Shown here piece after piece: positions 35,231 to 43,895 of a DNA stretch of 64,000 nt (position 1 is the stretch's first letter; every line of letters begins with the position of its first letter). A program made the position numbers and the translations under genes. Origin of the DNA: an uncultured Fibrobacter sp. Its GTDB lineage: Bacteria > Fibrobacterota > Fibrobacteria > Fibrobacterales > Fibrobacteraceae. A model generated the notes under the pieces. The model did not search any database. It saw nothing but the letters and a program-made list of their open reading frames with translations, and had not been told where the DNA came from. Location: contig OMSO01000004.1 of NCBI GenBank assembly GCA_900313675.1, positions 1 through 64,000 of the forward strand, written 5' to 3'.

Positions 35231-36261
35231 TGGCTGAATCCAGACTGAAAGACATCAAGGTTTTGCACCGGGAAAAACTCTCGGTGCGAGACTTTTTCTG
35301 TCGCTACGGCAAGGATTTGCAGCTGGCCCTCCATTCTCCGGAAGAGGACCTGAACACAAACATTGCCGAAAGCGGTATCCACCGCCCTGGCCTTGCCATG
35401 GCGGGTTATACCAAAGTTTATAGTTCGGAGCAAATCCAGGTGGTGGGCCATACGGAATGGAACTATCTGGAATCCTTGGGCACAGCGGGCCGTGTGAAGG
35501 TCTTTGAAAGCCTTTCTGTTTTCAAGGCGCCCATGTGGGTGGTGACCCATGCCCAGATGCCCCACCCGGAACTTCGGGCTATGTGCAGCAAGCTGCATAT
35601 CCCGCTGTTCTCTACGACGCTCCACACCTACGAGTTCAACAAGATTGCCCAGAGGATTCTGGAAGAATTCTTTGCGCCTCACGCCATTATCCACGGGAGT
35701 CTCGTGGATGTCTATGGTATAGGCATGCTCTTTGTGGGCGACAGCAATGTGGGCAAGTCCGAATGCGTGCTGGACCTGGTAGAAAGCGGACACCGCATGG
35801 TGGCCGACGATGTGGTTCATGTAAGTCACGTGGGAAACGTGATTATCGGACGCCCCGACCCCCTGATCCGCCACCACATGGAAATCCGCGGGGTGGGCCT
35901 CTTGGACATTCGCTCCATGTTCGGTATCCACGCTATCCGCAAGGTGAAAAAGATTGAAGTCATCGTGGAACTCCAGCCCTGGAGCCAGAACGTTTCTTAC
36001 GAGCGCACGGGGCTGAACGAGCTGGACGAAGTCGTCATGGGCGTTTCTATCCCGAAGATTGTGATTCCCGTGTCGCCGGGCAAGAACCTGACGGTGATTT
36101 GCGAAGTGATTGCCATGAATGCCCTCATGAAAATGAACGGCCAGAACGTGGCCCGGGATTTCAACGAAAACCTGATGCAGAAAATCAAGGCCAAGGCGAA
36201 GGGCGAATACACCGACGACCTCTTGGAAATGGAGCCGGAGAACTGGTCCCCCTATGAATAG
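35230..36261 (+). CDS. hprK: HPr kinase/phosphorylase
   Basis: A 343-residue bifunctional kinase/phosphorylase that modifies a serine of HPr. The C-terminal kinase domain carries the P-loop FVGDSNVGKSECVLDL, the following RMVADDVV segment, and the HprK signature EIRGVGLLDIRSMFG. The N-terminal domain covers about 1-130. It takes the place that ptsN often has after rpoN-hpf in proteobacteria. It overlaps the next gene by 8 nt. Confidence 0.95.
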   Translation: MAESRLKDIKVLHREKLSVRDFFCRYGKDLQLALHSPEEDLNTNIAESGIHRPGLAMAGYTKVYSSEQIQVVGHTEWNYLESLGTAGRVKVFESLSVFKAPMWVVTHAQMPHPELRAMCSKLHIPLFSTTLHTYEFNKIAQRILEEFFAPHAIIHGSLVDVYGIGMLFVGDSNVGKSECVLDLVESGHRMVADDVVHVSHVGNVIIGRPDPLIRHHMEIRGVGLLDIRSMFGIHAIRKVKKIEVIVELQPWSQNVSYERTGLNELDEVVMGVSIPKIVIPVSPGKNLTVICEVIAMNALMKMNGQNVARDFNENLMQKIKAKAKGEYTDDLLEMEPENWSPYE

Positions 36262-37171
36262 CTTCCGTCGAAAATTCCGTTCCAATTTATTCCCCTTTGT
36301 CGTCTTCTCGATTATCGTGGTCGGGTGCGGTATGGCCCTGTACCTGTTCCATCCGGCAAGCCCCCACCATGACCGCTACAGTTTTGTGGTGCGCTACGAA
36401 AGCGTCGGAACTCTTTCTCCGGGCAACCGCGTAGAAGTTCGCGGAATCACCAAGGGCGAAATCGAGAAGGTGCAGTTGACGGACGAAGCGGTTTACGTTA
36501 CGGCCCGCGTGCTTGCCGATACCAAGATTCCGAAAAACTCAGAGTTCCGTCTGAAAACGGCGGGGCTTATGGGCGAGCGTGAACTCAGCGTGTTGACCGG
36601 GGATTCAAAGGACCTGGTTGCCGACGGCGATACGGTGCACGGCTACTACGAAGAGGGCGCCAACGCCATAGGCCGAAACATTGCCTTTATCCTCTCGGAG
36701 CTGGACTCCATCGCCACCCAGATTGGCGCCCTGAAGGACTCCGTGACCAAGGGTACAGCGGGCAAGCGTCTTGACCGCGTGCTCAAGAAGGCAGATAATC
36801 TGGTCGGGACATCGCAGGAATCGGTCCAGGAATGGGTGGGCGAGGCCAAGGACCTGCTTTCAAAGGCCGAAGGCACTCTGGACAAGGCAAAATCCAGCCT
36901 GGGGAATGTTCCCGAAAGGGCCGAGGGCACCGTCCAGAAAGTGGAAAACCTTGTGGCTCATGTAGATACCCTCCTGACCCAGGTCCGCGGGCTTAGAACG
37001 GAACTTGAAACCATCCAGGCGAAAATCTCCCAGGACGACAACACCATGGGGCTGATTTTGTCTAAAAAAGGCGACATAATTAAGGAACTGGACCGCATAG
37101 GTGCCGATATTGACGGCCTAATCGCAGACGTCAAGAAACAGGGCCTTAGATTAAATATGGATATTTTCTAA
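36254..37171 (+). CDS. MlaD-family (MCE) lipid transport protein
   Basis: A 305-residue protein with one N-terminal helix (residues 13-31). The MCE domain follows (YSFVVRYESVGTLSPGNRVEVRGITKGEIEKVQL, about 45-125). A long predicted coiled-coil or helical tail follows to the end. MCE proteins form hexameric lipid channels in the periplasm, fed by an MlaE/MlaF ABC transporter. No such partner genes are in the window. It overlaps hprK by 8 nt. Confidence 0.88.
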   Translation: MNSFRRKFRSNLFPFVVFSIIVVGCGMALYLFHPASPHHDRYSFVVRYESVGTLSPGNRVEVRGITKGEIEKVQLTDEAVYVTARVLADTKIPKNSEFRLKTAGLMGERELSVLTGDSKDLVADGDTVHGYYEEGANAIGRNIAFILSELDSIATQIGALKDSVTKGTAGKRLDRVLKKADNLVGTSQESVQEWVGEAKDLLSKAEGTLDKAKSSLGNVPERAEGTVQKVENLVAHVDTLLTQVRGLRTELETIQAKISQDDNTMGLILSKKGDIIKELDRIGADIDGLIADVKKQGLRLNMDIF

Positions 37172-37251
37172 AATTGTGTCCTCTTTTGAAAAAAATAATT
37201 TAGTTTAACACGAAAAAGATTAAGAAGGGAACCCCAAGAAAGGAGCGAACT

Positions 37252-37725
37252 ATGGCCGAAAAGAAACCTGCAAAGATGAGTGCTGCAGACCTCAAGTTTT
37301 TTGAGGAGATGCTTCTGGAAAAACGGCGCCAGCTGGTGACCGCCCAGAGCGAGACCGAAAAGTCCAATGCATTCCAGGGCCAAAAGCACCAGTCCGGCGA
37401 CGGCGGGGATTCCGACAGTGCCGATTCCGCTACCGACTACAACGCTCTCGAGACTACGTTCTCCCTGGCGGCCCGCGAAGGCAAGTACCTGGTTTATTTG
37501 GAAGAGGCGCTCCAGCGTATCAAGAAGGGCACCTTCGGCGTGTGCAAGGTGTGCCAGCAGTTGATTCCCAAGGCCCGTCTCATGGCAGTGCCTACCGCTA
37601 CCAAGTGCGTGAACTGCAAGGAAGAGACCAAGAAGAAAGAGCAGGAAATCAACCGTATCGAAATGGCCCGCCTCTTTGCCGAAGAACAGCGCCGCGAGAT
37701 GATGAAAAAGAATGCTGGGCGGTAG
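37252..37725 (+). CDS. TraR/DksA-type C4 zinc finger protein
   Basis: A 157-residue DksA-like regulator. An N-terminal helical region (SAADLKFFEEMLLEKRRQLV) precedes an acidic DGGDSDSADSATDYNA stretch corresponding to the DksA coiled-coil tip region. The zinc finger is CKVCQQLIPKARLMAVPTATKCVNC. A charged helical tail of about 35 residues extends past the finger. The family binds RNA polymerase; the usual partner ppGpp is not visible from sequence. Confidence 0.9.
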   Translation: MAEKKPAKMSAADLKFFEEMLLEKRRQLVTAQSETEKSNAFQGQKHQSGDGGDSDSADSATDYNALETTFSLAAREGKYLVYLEEALQRIKKGTFGVCKVCQQLIPKARLMAVPTATKCVNCKEETKKKEQEINRIEMARLFAEEQRREMMKKNAGR

Positions 37726-37779
37726 GGGCGCCTTTGAGGCATTCTGCCGAAAGTTTGTGAAGAAAGTCTGCGGATAATT

Positions 37780-37959
37780 ATGTCCGATTCACTCGACGAA
37801 AAATGCAATGACCGTATGGAAAAACTTGCCGCGGAACGTCGCGACCGTATCCGCAAGATGCGCGGGTGGCTTTCGCCGCGCGATACCGTAGCCGATGATT
37901 TTGACCCTGAAGATGCCGCGCTGTACTACGGCGAAGGGCATTCCGGCTGGAACCGGTAA
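37780..37959 (+). CDS. small hypothetical protein (59 aa)
   Basis: An ATG at 37780 opens a 59-codon frame: MSDSLDEKCNDRMEKLAAER, a basic helical middle, then SPRDTVADDFDPEDAALYYG and GEGHSGWNR. It lies 54 nt after the zinc-finger gene and 8 nt before the MBL-fold gene on the same strand. It fills most of the gap, and its composition is that of a normal gene. No known domain is recognised. It is probably a cytoplasmic protein with an N-terminal charged helix and an acidic tail. Confidence 0.6.
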   Translation: MSDSLDEKCNDRMEKLAAERRDRIRKMRGWLSPRDTVADDFDPEDAALYYGEGHSGWNR

Positions 37960-37967
37960 GGCGCAAG

Positions 37968-38885
37968 ATGCTTGTCAAGATTCTGGTAGATAACATCGCT
38001 GGTGGCACGGTTTTTGCGACCAACAACAGCGTGACCAACAACAGCGCGACCAACGGCTGCGCACCCGGCAACAATTGCACGCCCCTCTGTGGAGAGTGGG
38101 GACTGTCCGTCTATATCGAGTTCGAAGGCAGGCGTTACTTGTTGGACACCGGAGCGTCTCGAAAGTTCGCGCAAAACGCCGCCGCCATGGGCATAGACCT
38201 TTCGAAGGTGGACTCTGCAATCCTTAGCCACGCCCACTATGACCACGCCAACGGCCTTGCGGAATTTTTCCGTATCAACGAAAAGGCCTCCTGCTTTTTG
38301 AGGCAAGGCGCCGCCGAAAACTGCTACCATACCCACAAGATTTTCGGGCCTTTTGCCTACCACGAATACATCGGCATCCGCAGGGGCTACCTGAAACGTT
38401 TTGCCGACCGCATTTGCTTTGTCGAAGGCGATGCACAAATCGCCCGCAATGTTTACCTGCTCCCCCACAAAGACAGCGTCGTGAGCCCGGAGGCCCGTGC
38501 CCGCATCGCCGAGGCAGCAGGTCTTTCTGTCAAGGAAAACGGCCGTTACCGCTATGACAGTTTCGACCACGAGCAGAGCCTGGTCTTCGACACTCCCGAA
38601 GGCCTGTTCGTGATGAACAGCTGCAGTCACGCCGGCGCAGACAACATCGTGAAAGAAGTGGAAGCGACCTTTCCGGGCAAAAAGATTTACGGGATTCTCG
38701 GAGGCTTCCACCTTTACCGCTACAAGGACGAGGTCGTCTATGCCTTTGCAAAGCGCCTGCTGGAACTGGACGTGCAAAAAATCTACACGGGCCACTGTAC
38801 CGGCAACCGCGCCTTCGAGATACTGCACGAAGTTCTAGGCGAACGGGCCTGCCAGATGTTCACAGGCATGTCCATAGAGGTATAG
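37968..38885 (+). CDS. MBL-fold metallohydrolase
   Basis: A 305-residue metallo-beta-lactamase-fold protein. LLDTGAS precedes the metal motif SHAHYDHANG. Further ligands are NSCSHAGADN and the C-terminal GGFHL...TGHCTGN. The pattern is that of the MBL subgroup annotated as dihydropterin-ribofuranosylaminobenzene-phosphate synthase-like, but the substrate is unknown. An insert near residues 17-36 is encoded by a 15-bp tandem repeat (38017-38058) giving ATNNS-VTNNS-ATN. Confidence 0.85.
   Translation: MLVKILVDNIAGGTVFATNNSVTNNSATNGCAPGNNCTPLCGEWGLSVYIEFEGRRYLLDTGASRKFAQNAAAMGIDLSKVDSAILSHAHYDHANGLAEFFRINEKASCFLRQGAAENCYHTHKIFGPFAYHEYIGIRRGYLKRFADRICFVEGDAQIARNVYLLPHKDSVVSPEARARIAEAAGLSVKENGRYRYDSFDHEQSLVFDTPEGLFVMNSCSHAGADNIVKEVEATFPGKKIYGILGGFHLYRYKDEVVYAFAKRLLELDVQKIYTGHCTGNRAFEILHEVLGERACQMFTGMSIEV
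38017..38058 (+). repeat. 15-bp in-frame tandem repeat inside the MBL gene
   Basis: GCGACCAACAACAGC, GTGACCAACAACAGC and GCGACCAACGGC in a row (2.8 units) encode (A/V)TNNS repeats. The period is a multiple of three, so copy changes keep the frame. Confidence 0.75.
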
Positions 38886-38891
38886 CCGCCG

Positions 38892-39626
38892 TTAATAATC
38901 CTCGTTTGCACTGTAGCAATCATCCAATCTTGCGACTACCGGTTGACACCGTGCAGACGGGTTCAAAAATTCTTCAAGGCATCCAGAGCTGATAACTTCC
39001 TCTTCGATACTTGCGCATGCCTCATTGATTCCGGAGTTATCACCCGAGTCAGTGTCATAATCAACATCTGCGCAGGTCATGCCTTCAAAGGGCAGCGTGT
39101 AAAAATACAGGCTCATCTTTTTCATGGATTGCTCAAAATCGCACTTGAGTACGGCATTCGGATCACAAGAAGCCTCCTTGTAGGTTGCGCCCGGAGTATT
39201 GTTGCAAAAAGTCTTGACAGAATCTATAACAGCCAAATCCGTGGTTTGCACTTCTTCGCATTCGCCATCTTGAACGAAGAAGCAAGAAGCAACCTTCAGC
39301 CCATTGCCGGGCGTTCCAGAGGCACCGCTCGGTGAGTTGCCGTACCCACTGCCGCTACAACCTTCGACGGGTTCGTCCAAGAGCATAGCAGCCCATGTAC
39401 CCATCGACCCGCACTGCATGGTGACATTTATATCTTCAACGAAAATTTTCTCGCACTGGTTTTCCGTAGTCGAGCATAGATAGTTGTTGACCTCTATGCC
39501 GGTCTTGACCCTGCCATTTTCGGGAAGGGTTGCCGATGGTGCCGAGTTGGAACTGTCGCTACCGCAAGCGACAAGTGTCATAGCCGCGACAGAAGCCGCA
39601 GAAAGGATGATTTTGTTAATATTCAT
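38892..39626 (-). CDS. cysteine-rich lipoprotein, function unknown
   Basis: A 244-residue predicted lipoprotein. The signal ends MTLVACGSDSS, with the lipidated Cys at about 21. The mature part has about 14 cysteines, many in the C-terminal half (CDPNAVLKC, CADVDY, CASIEEE, GCLEEF, CQPV, CYSANEDY), suggesting disulfides. No domain is recognised. It follows another lipoprotein (gap 15 nt) and a TIGR02147 gene in one minus-strand operon. Confidence 0.75.
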   Translation of the reverse strand: MNINKIILSAASVAAMTLVACGSDSSNSAPSATLPENGRVKTGIEVNNYLCSTTENQCEKIFVEDINVTMQCGSMGTWAAMLLDEPVEGCSGSGYGNSPSGASGTPGNGLKVASCFFVQDGECEEVQTTDLAVIDSVKTFCNNTPGATYKEASCDPNAVLKCDFEQSMKKMSLYFYTLPFEGMTCADVDYDTDSGDNSGINEACASIEEEVISSGCLEEFLNPSARCQPVVARLDDCYSANEDY

Positions 39627-39641
39627 AACTACTCCTTGTTG

Positions 39642-40325
39642 TTAATTTCTTGTGTAGGCCTGCACCTCTTCCATGCAGGAATTCTTTAGCTGCTCCGCTA
39701 CGTCTTCTAGCGTTTCACGGACAGGCTTGGTCAAAAAAGGCAGTTCGATAGTACAAGTGAACCTGACTCCGCATTCACATCCACCTGGAGGTGTTTGGAA
39801 TACGCCTCCCCGTTCCTGGCACGACTCCCTATAGGGCTCCATTAGTTTTTCACATAGAAACGGAGGATAAAACACATAGGAGTTTTCAACCTTCTCATTG
39901 ATGGCCACACCCCGGTCGGTAGGCACGATGTAGATAACTTCGTGGGTGGTTTTCCATTCTATCCCTTCACTAGATTTATCCACATCTATAAATCCCAAAT
40001 ACTCAATGCTATTTTGTTCGGGGTAAAGATTGACCAGGCACGACTCCGATGCGTCAATGTCGTCAAAAAAATCAAAATAAGTCTCCCTTGGAGAATTCAG
40101 GAGTATGCTGTACCATTCGCAATTATCAAATTCTTTCGGATGAGAATCTATTGCAGATTCACCCACGACTTCCCTTATGGAATCTATCTGCACGGGTTCA
40201 ACTTTGTATTCGGCCTCAACGGTGTTGCCTTCCACCGCGCCACCACCGAGTTTATCGTTGTCGCTAGAACAAGCAAGAAGGGAAAATGCGAATAATATCA
40301 GAATTGTGCTAGGTATTATCATCAT
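39642..40325 (-). CDS. lipoprotein, function unknown (partner of TIGR02147 gene)
   Basis: A 227-residue predicted lipoprotein. The signal MMIIPSTILILFAFSLLACSSDND has a clear lipobox. Cysteines are again present in the mature part (QERGGVFQTPPGGCECGVRFTC). Its start overlaps the 3' end of the TIGR02147 gene by 17 nt, so translation is probably coupled. No known domain is recognised. Confidence 0.75.
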   Translation of the reverse strand: MMIIPSTILILFAFSLLACSSDNDKLGGGAVEGNTVEAEYKVEPVQIDSIREVVGESAIDSHPKEFDNCEWYSILLNSPRETYFDFFDDIDASESCLVNLYPEQNSIEYLGFIDVDKSSEGIEWKTTHEVIYIVPTDRGVAINEKVENSYVFYPPFLCEKLMEPYRESCQERGGVFQTPPGGCECGVRFTCTIELPFLTKPVRETLEDVAEQLKNSCMEEVQAYTRN

Positions 40326-41157
40326 TCACCTTGTCCGATTCAATGGTGGTCATGGGAAACATCTGCAAGTTGAGTCTATAAACCCTATCCACGTTTTCTT
40401 CTTTGGCTACAATATCCAGAATCTTTTTACGGCAAGAGGCCAACGCCCCCAAGACCTTGGCATAGGACTGCCGGGAAAGCCCCATGGTGATACCCGTGAT
40501 TTCGCGCCACTCTGGGGGAACGTCGTCTAAAGCCTGTTCCGCAAGCCTTGCCATTTGCCGATTCATGGCCCGCAAGGCCGCGGGAATTCCCTGTTCGTCA
40601 CCTTCTACTATTTTTTCTGTCTGACGGTAGCCGCCACGACCATTACTTTTCAAGAGTCCAGACCTTAAAAGGTATCCGATGGAGTCCGCTACTTCTGCTG
40701 GGGATACCACAAGACGACAACGTTTTGCGATGGATTCGACACTAGGTTTCTCTGTAGCACAGGCCAGTTCGCGAACCACCGCATGGAGCCAGGTTGAGTA
40801 GAAATTCTGGTACCCGACACCCATTTTGCGGACTGCGTTTTCCTTGGCGATTACCTGTAATTTTTCATGGGCGACTTTACCTTTTTTAGTGTCCTTGGAT
40901 TGGTTGTAGATTACCAAATTTTGAAAAAAAGACTTCTCAAAACCCGCCAGGTCCATAGCATCTGCCACCCGCTCGGCAGAAGGGGTGCTCAGTTTAGATT
41001 TACCCTCGGAAACCAGTTTCAAAAAGTTCGGAGACGTGAATTTTGCACGCCTAGAAAATTCCCTCCACGAAAAAGAAGAGTGCTTCTTTTCCCAGGTGTA
41101 ATAGTCACGGATATACTTGCGGTAATCCTTGTATTGCAGGATAGACTTCATCATCAT
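40309..41157 (-). CDS. TIGR02147 family protein (putative transcriptional regulator)
   Basis: A 282-residue member of the TIGR02147 family, which is expanded in Fibrobacter. It starts MMMKSILQYKDYRKYIRDYYTWEKKHSSFSWREFSRRAKFTSPNFLKLVSEGKSKLS, an HTH-like region. Then comes a winged-helix-like middle (RRCRLVVSPAEVADSIGYLLRSGLLKSNGRGGYRQTE). The C-terminal DUF4423-type segment includes LSRQSYAKVLGALASCRKKILDIVAKEE. The predicted fold is DNA-binding, but no target is known. It heads an operon with two lipoproteins, which it may control. Confidence 0.85.
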   Translation of the reverse strand: MMMKSILQYKDYRKYIRDYYTWEKKHSSFSWREFSRRAKFTSPNFLKLVSEGKSKLSTPSAERVADAMDLAGFEKSFFQNLVIYNQSKDTKKGKVAHEKLQVIAKENAVRKMGVGYQNFYSTWLHAVVRELACATEKPSVESIAKRCRLVVSPAEVADSIGYLLRSGLLKSNGRGGYRQTEKIVEGDEQGIPAALRAMNRQMARLAEQALDDVPPEWREITGITMGLSRQSYAKVLGALASCRKKILDIVAKEENVDRVYRLNLQMFPMTTIESDKVNDDNT

Positions 41158-41263
41158 TAAAAATAAATCCTTAATAATGCAAAAAGAACGACTTTTTGCT
41201 GTTTTTTAGAAATGACTTTAAACAAAGCGAATTATATGATACACTTTGTATTATATACGAATT

Positions 41264-41605
41264 TCACTTTATTAGGGACACTCTGCGACGCGGGCGCCGT
41301 TTCCGTTTTTTGGGCGGGAGCGTCTCGGCGAGGCTATCTAACAGGAATTGCGTCAGCACTTCGTCGCCATTTGCCAGCCGTTCTTTTTGGGTCGCCGTAA
41401 GTTTCTTGATGCGGGCTTCCATGCGCAGGGCATATTCCTTGTTCGGGAGCTCGAACTGGCGGAGGATTTTTTCGGGCGGAAAAGCCTTGGTGAACTTGGC
41501 CCCACGCCCTGTGCGGTGCTCCTCGAAACGGGTGGCCACATCCACGGCGTAACCCGTGTAGATGCGGTTCCCGGCACAGCGGAGCATGTAAACGAAGTGG
41601 GGCAT
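41264..41605 (-). CDS. GIY-YIG nuclease-family protein (UPF0213-like)
   Basis: A 113-residue GIY-YIG domain protein. The VYMLRC...RIYTGYAVDVATRFEEHRTGRGAKFTK segment carries the variant motif (VYM/YTG) and the catalytic Arg/His region. A very basic C-terminus follows (PPKKRKRRPRRRVSLIK). The family acts on branched or damaged DNA, but this small subgroup is poorly characterised. A TATATTTA motif lies just upstream. Confidence 0.88.
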   Translation of the reverse strand: MPHFVYMLRCAGNRIYTGYAVDVATRFEEHRTGRGAKFTKAFPPEKILRQFELPNKEYALRMEARIKKLTATQKERLANGDEVLTQFLLDSLAETLPPKKRKRRPRRRVSLIK

Positions 41606-41652
41606 AGGTGTAAATATATAATTCGCGCGCGTTTTTTATTATCATTAGATTT

Positions 41653-43071
41653 ATGGAACACAAAAGAGAACGCGAGACTTTTAAGACAAGACTTGGATTT
41701 TTGCTGATTGCCGCAGGCTGTGCCATTGGCCTTGGCAACGTGTGGCGTTTCCCCTACATCGCAGGGCAATACGGCGGCGCGGCCTTTGTGCTGCCCTATC
41801 TCGGGTTCCTGCTGTTTCTCGGGCTCCCGGTGCTCATGGCAGAACTGGCCATTGGCCGTGGCGGAAAAAGCGGCGTCGGCATGGCCTTTGACCGTCTCGA
41901 AAAGCAAGGCACCAAGTGGCACTGGGCAAAGTTCCCGCTGATTGCCTCCAACTACATCTTGATGGCGTTCTACTCCGTAGTCACAGGCTGGATGTTCTTC
42001 TATTTCTACAAGATGCTCACCGACGGCGAATTCCTGAAGGGAACGCCCGACCAGATTGCAAGCGGTTTCGGCGAGATGCTTTCGAACCCGCCCCTCCTGA
42101 TTTTCTGGATGACCGTCGCTATCGTCATGGGTCTCGGCATCGTGTCCCTCGGGCTCCAGAAGGGCGTGGAACGCATTACCAAGAAGATGATGATTGCGCT
42201 GTTTGTCATCATGATCCTGCTTGCCATTCGTGCGGTGACGCTTCCCGGGGCCGGCAAGGGTCTGGAATTCTACCTGCTGCCTTCACTGGAACGACTGACC
42301 CAGTCCGGCAAGGGCGTGGGAGATGCCATCTTCGCCGCATTTGCCCATGCCTTCTTTACCCTGAGTATCGGCATCGGCAGCATGATGATTTTTGGCAGTT
42401 ACATCAAGCGGCAGCATTCCCTGACCAAGGAGGCCGCCAGCATCTGCGCGCTGGATACCGTCGTGGCCCTGGTGGCGGGCCTTATCATTATCCCCTCGTG
42501 CTTTGCCTTCGGGCAGTCTCCGGCGCAAGGACCCGGGCTTATCTTCGTTACTTTGTCCAACGTGTTCGCTCTGATGCCCGCGGGACGGTTCTGCGGGGCG
42601 GCGTTCTTCCTGTTCATGTCCTTCGCGGCACTCTCCACACTTATTGCCGTGTTTGAAAACATCGTGGCCTTCTGGATGGACCTGAAGGGCTTCAAGCGCC
42701 GGAAGGTGGCCTACTGGAACATGGTTGCGGTGTTCCTGATGTCGCTCCCCTGCGCCCTCGGGTTCAACGTGCTTTCGGGATTCGAGCCCTTTGGCCCCGG
42801 CAGCTGCGTGCTGGACCTGGAAGACTTTATCGTGAGCAACACCATGCTACCTGCAGGCGCCATTTTCATGGTGGTGTTCTGCAGCAGCCGTTACGGTTGG
42901 GGACAAGAAAAGTTCTTTGACGAAATGAACGCAGGCGAGGGATTGAAACTCCCTCGCCACACACTCATCAAGATTTATTTCAAGTGGATATTGCCCGCCC
43001 TGATAACGATTCTGCTTGCCCAGGGTTACCTGTCCAAGTTCGCACCTGAACTGGCGGCAAAGATTTTCTAG
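41653..43071 (+). CDS. sodium-dependent transporter (NSS/SNF family)
   Basis: A 472-residue LeuT-fold transporter with about 11-12 helices. The N-terminal GFLLIAAGCAIGLGNVWRFPYIAGQYGGAAFVLPYL is the sodium/substrate-binding first helix. FAHAFFTLSIGIGSMMIFGSYIKR is helix 6. It probably takes up an amino acid or related amine with sodium. Its stop overlaps by 4 nt the end of the convergent STAS gene. Confidence 0.92.
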   Translation: MEHKRERETFKTRLGFLLIAAGCAIGLGNVWRFPYIAGQYGGAAFVLPYLGFLLFLGLPVLMAELAIGRGGKSGVGMAFDRLEKQGTKWHWAKFPLIASNYILMAFYSVVTGWMFFYFYKMLTDGEFLKGTPDQIASGFGEMLSNPPLLIFWMTVAIVMGLGIVSLGLQKGVERITKKMMIALFVIMILLAIRAVTLPGAGKGLEFYLLPSLERLTQSGKGVGDAIFAAFAHAFFTLSIGIGSMMIFGSYIKRQHSLTKEAASICALDTVVALVAGLIIIPSCFAFGQSPAQGPGLIFVTLSNVFALMPAGRFCGAAFFLFMSFAALSTLIAVFENIVAFWMDLKGFKRRKVAYWNMVAVFLMSLPCALGFNVLSGFEPFGPGSCVLDLEDFIVSNTMLPAGAIFMVVFCSSRYGWGQEKFFDEMNAGEGLKLPRHTLIKIYFKWILPALITILLAQGYLSKFAPELAAKIF

Positions 43072-43364
43072 ACGATCGTCAAGATATCGCTGAAACCTGT
43101 GATGTCCAGGACTTCCATGATTTCGGCGCAAACATTCTTGACTTCCATCTTGCCCTGCTTGTTCATCTTCTTCTGGGCACTGAGCAGCACGCGGAGTCCG
43201 GCAGAGGACACGTATTCCAGCTTGGCAAAGTCAAAAATCAAGGCAGTGAGCCCTTCCAGGTTCGCATTGACGACCTGCTCCAGCTCGGGAGCGGTAATGG
43301 TATCCAGACGACCTTCCAAAGCCAGGGTCAATGTGGAATTGTCACGAGTCTGTTCGATTTTCAT
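43068..43364 (-). CDS. STAS-domain anti-sigma factor antagonist
   Basis: A 98-residue SpoIIAA/RsbV-like protein. LALEGRLDTITAPELEQVVN and LIFDFAKLEYVSSAGLRVLLSAQK carry the conserved phosphorylatable Ser (SSAGLR). It is transcribed 9 nt after the kinase at 43374-43781. The pair forms the partner-switch core; no sigma factor or PP2C phosphatase is adjacent. Confidence 0.93.
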   Translation of the reverse strand: MKIEQTRDNSTLTLALEGRLDTITAPELEQVVNANLEGLTALIFDFAKLEYVSSAGLRVLLSAQKKMNKQGKMEVKNVCAEIMEVLDITGFSDILTIV

Positions 43365-43373
43365 CTTGTACCT

Positions 43374-43781
43374 CTACTTAATTTTCTTGTAAATAGTAAA
43401 ATAATTTTGGTCGGCCTTGCGTTCGTAGTGCACGTCATCCATGGTTTTCTTCACCAAAAAGATGCCCAGGCCCCCAATTTCCCGTTCCTCCACAGGCAGG
43501 GAAACGTCCGGATCCTCTTTTTCCAGGGGATTGTAGGGGTTTCCTTTGTCTATAAAGGTAAGCGAGAACACGGATGTAGGCTCATCCAGGTTGGCGACCA
43601 CCGTTACGGTCTTGGCTCCGGAATACATGACGATGTTGCTGAACACCTCGTCGATGGCCACGTCCACCTGGACAGTCGCCTTGGGCGAGGGGTCGTATGG
43701 CTCCAGCATGGACTCCACGAAGGCGGTCAGTTCTTCGCCTTTTTCGAGAGCGGCATCGACTGTTATTTCTTTTGCGGCCAT
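43374..43781 (-). CDS. RsbW-like anti-sigma serine kinase (HATPase)
   Basis: A 135-residue GHKL ATPase. The N-box is VDVAIDEVFSNIVMYSG, and the G-boxes are FIDKGNPYNPL and REIGGLGIFLVKKTMDDVHYER. The family phosphorylates an STAS antagonist and sequesters a sigma factor or other target. It is cotranscribed with the STAS gene. A TATATTTTG motif on the minus strand (43790-43798) lies upstream. Confidence 0.92.
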   Translation of the reverse strand: MAAKEITVDAALEKGEELTAFVESMLEPYDPSPKATVQVDVAIDEVFSNIVMYSGAKTVTVVANLDEPTSVFSLTFIDKGNPYNPLEKEDPDVSLPVEEREIGGLGIFLVKKTMDDVHYERKADQNYFTIYKKIK

Positions 43782-43895
43782 GATTATGGCAAAATATACT
43801 CATTAGGACTTAGGTGTCAAGTCCGATTTTTTCTAGAATCACACATGAACCATTTTTTTATTTACATTGATGTTAAATATTTCAAGGGAGTGTTT

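Noticed and set aside
43407-43895. Extended N-terminus of CAP lipoprotein 1
   Set aside because: The extension is antisense to the anti-sigma kinase, while the ATG at 43896 has a ribosome binding site and begins a lipoprotein signal.
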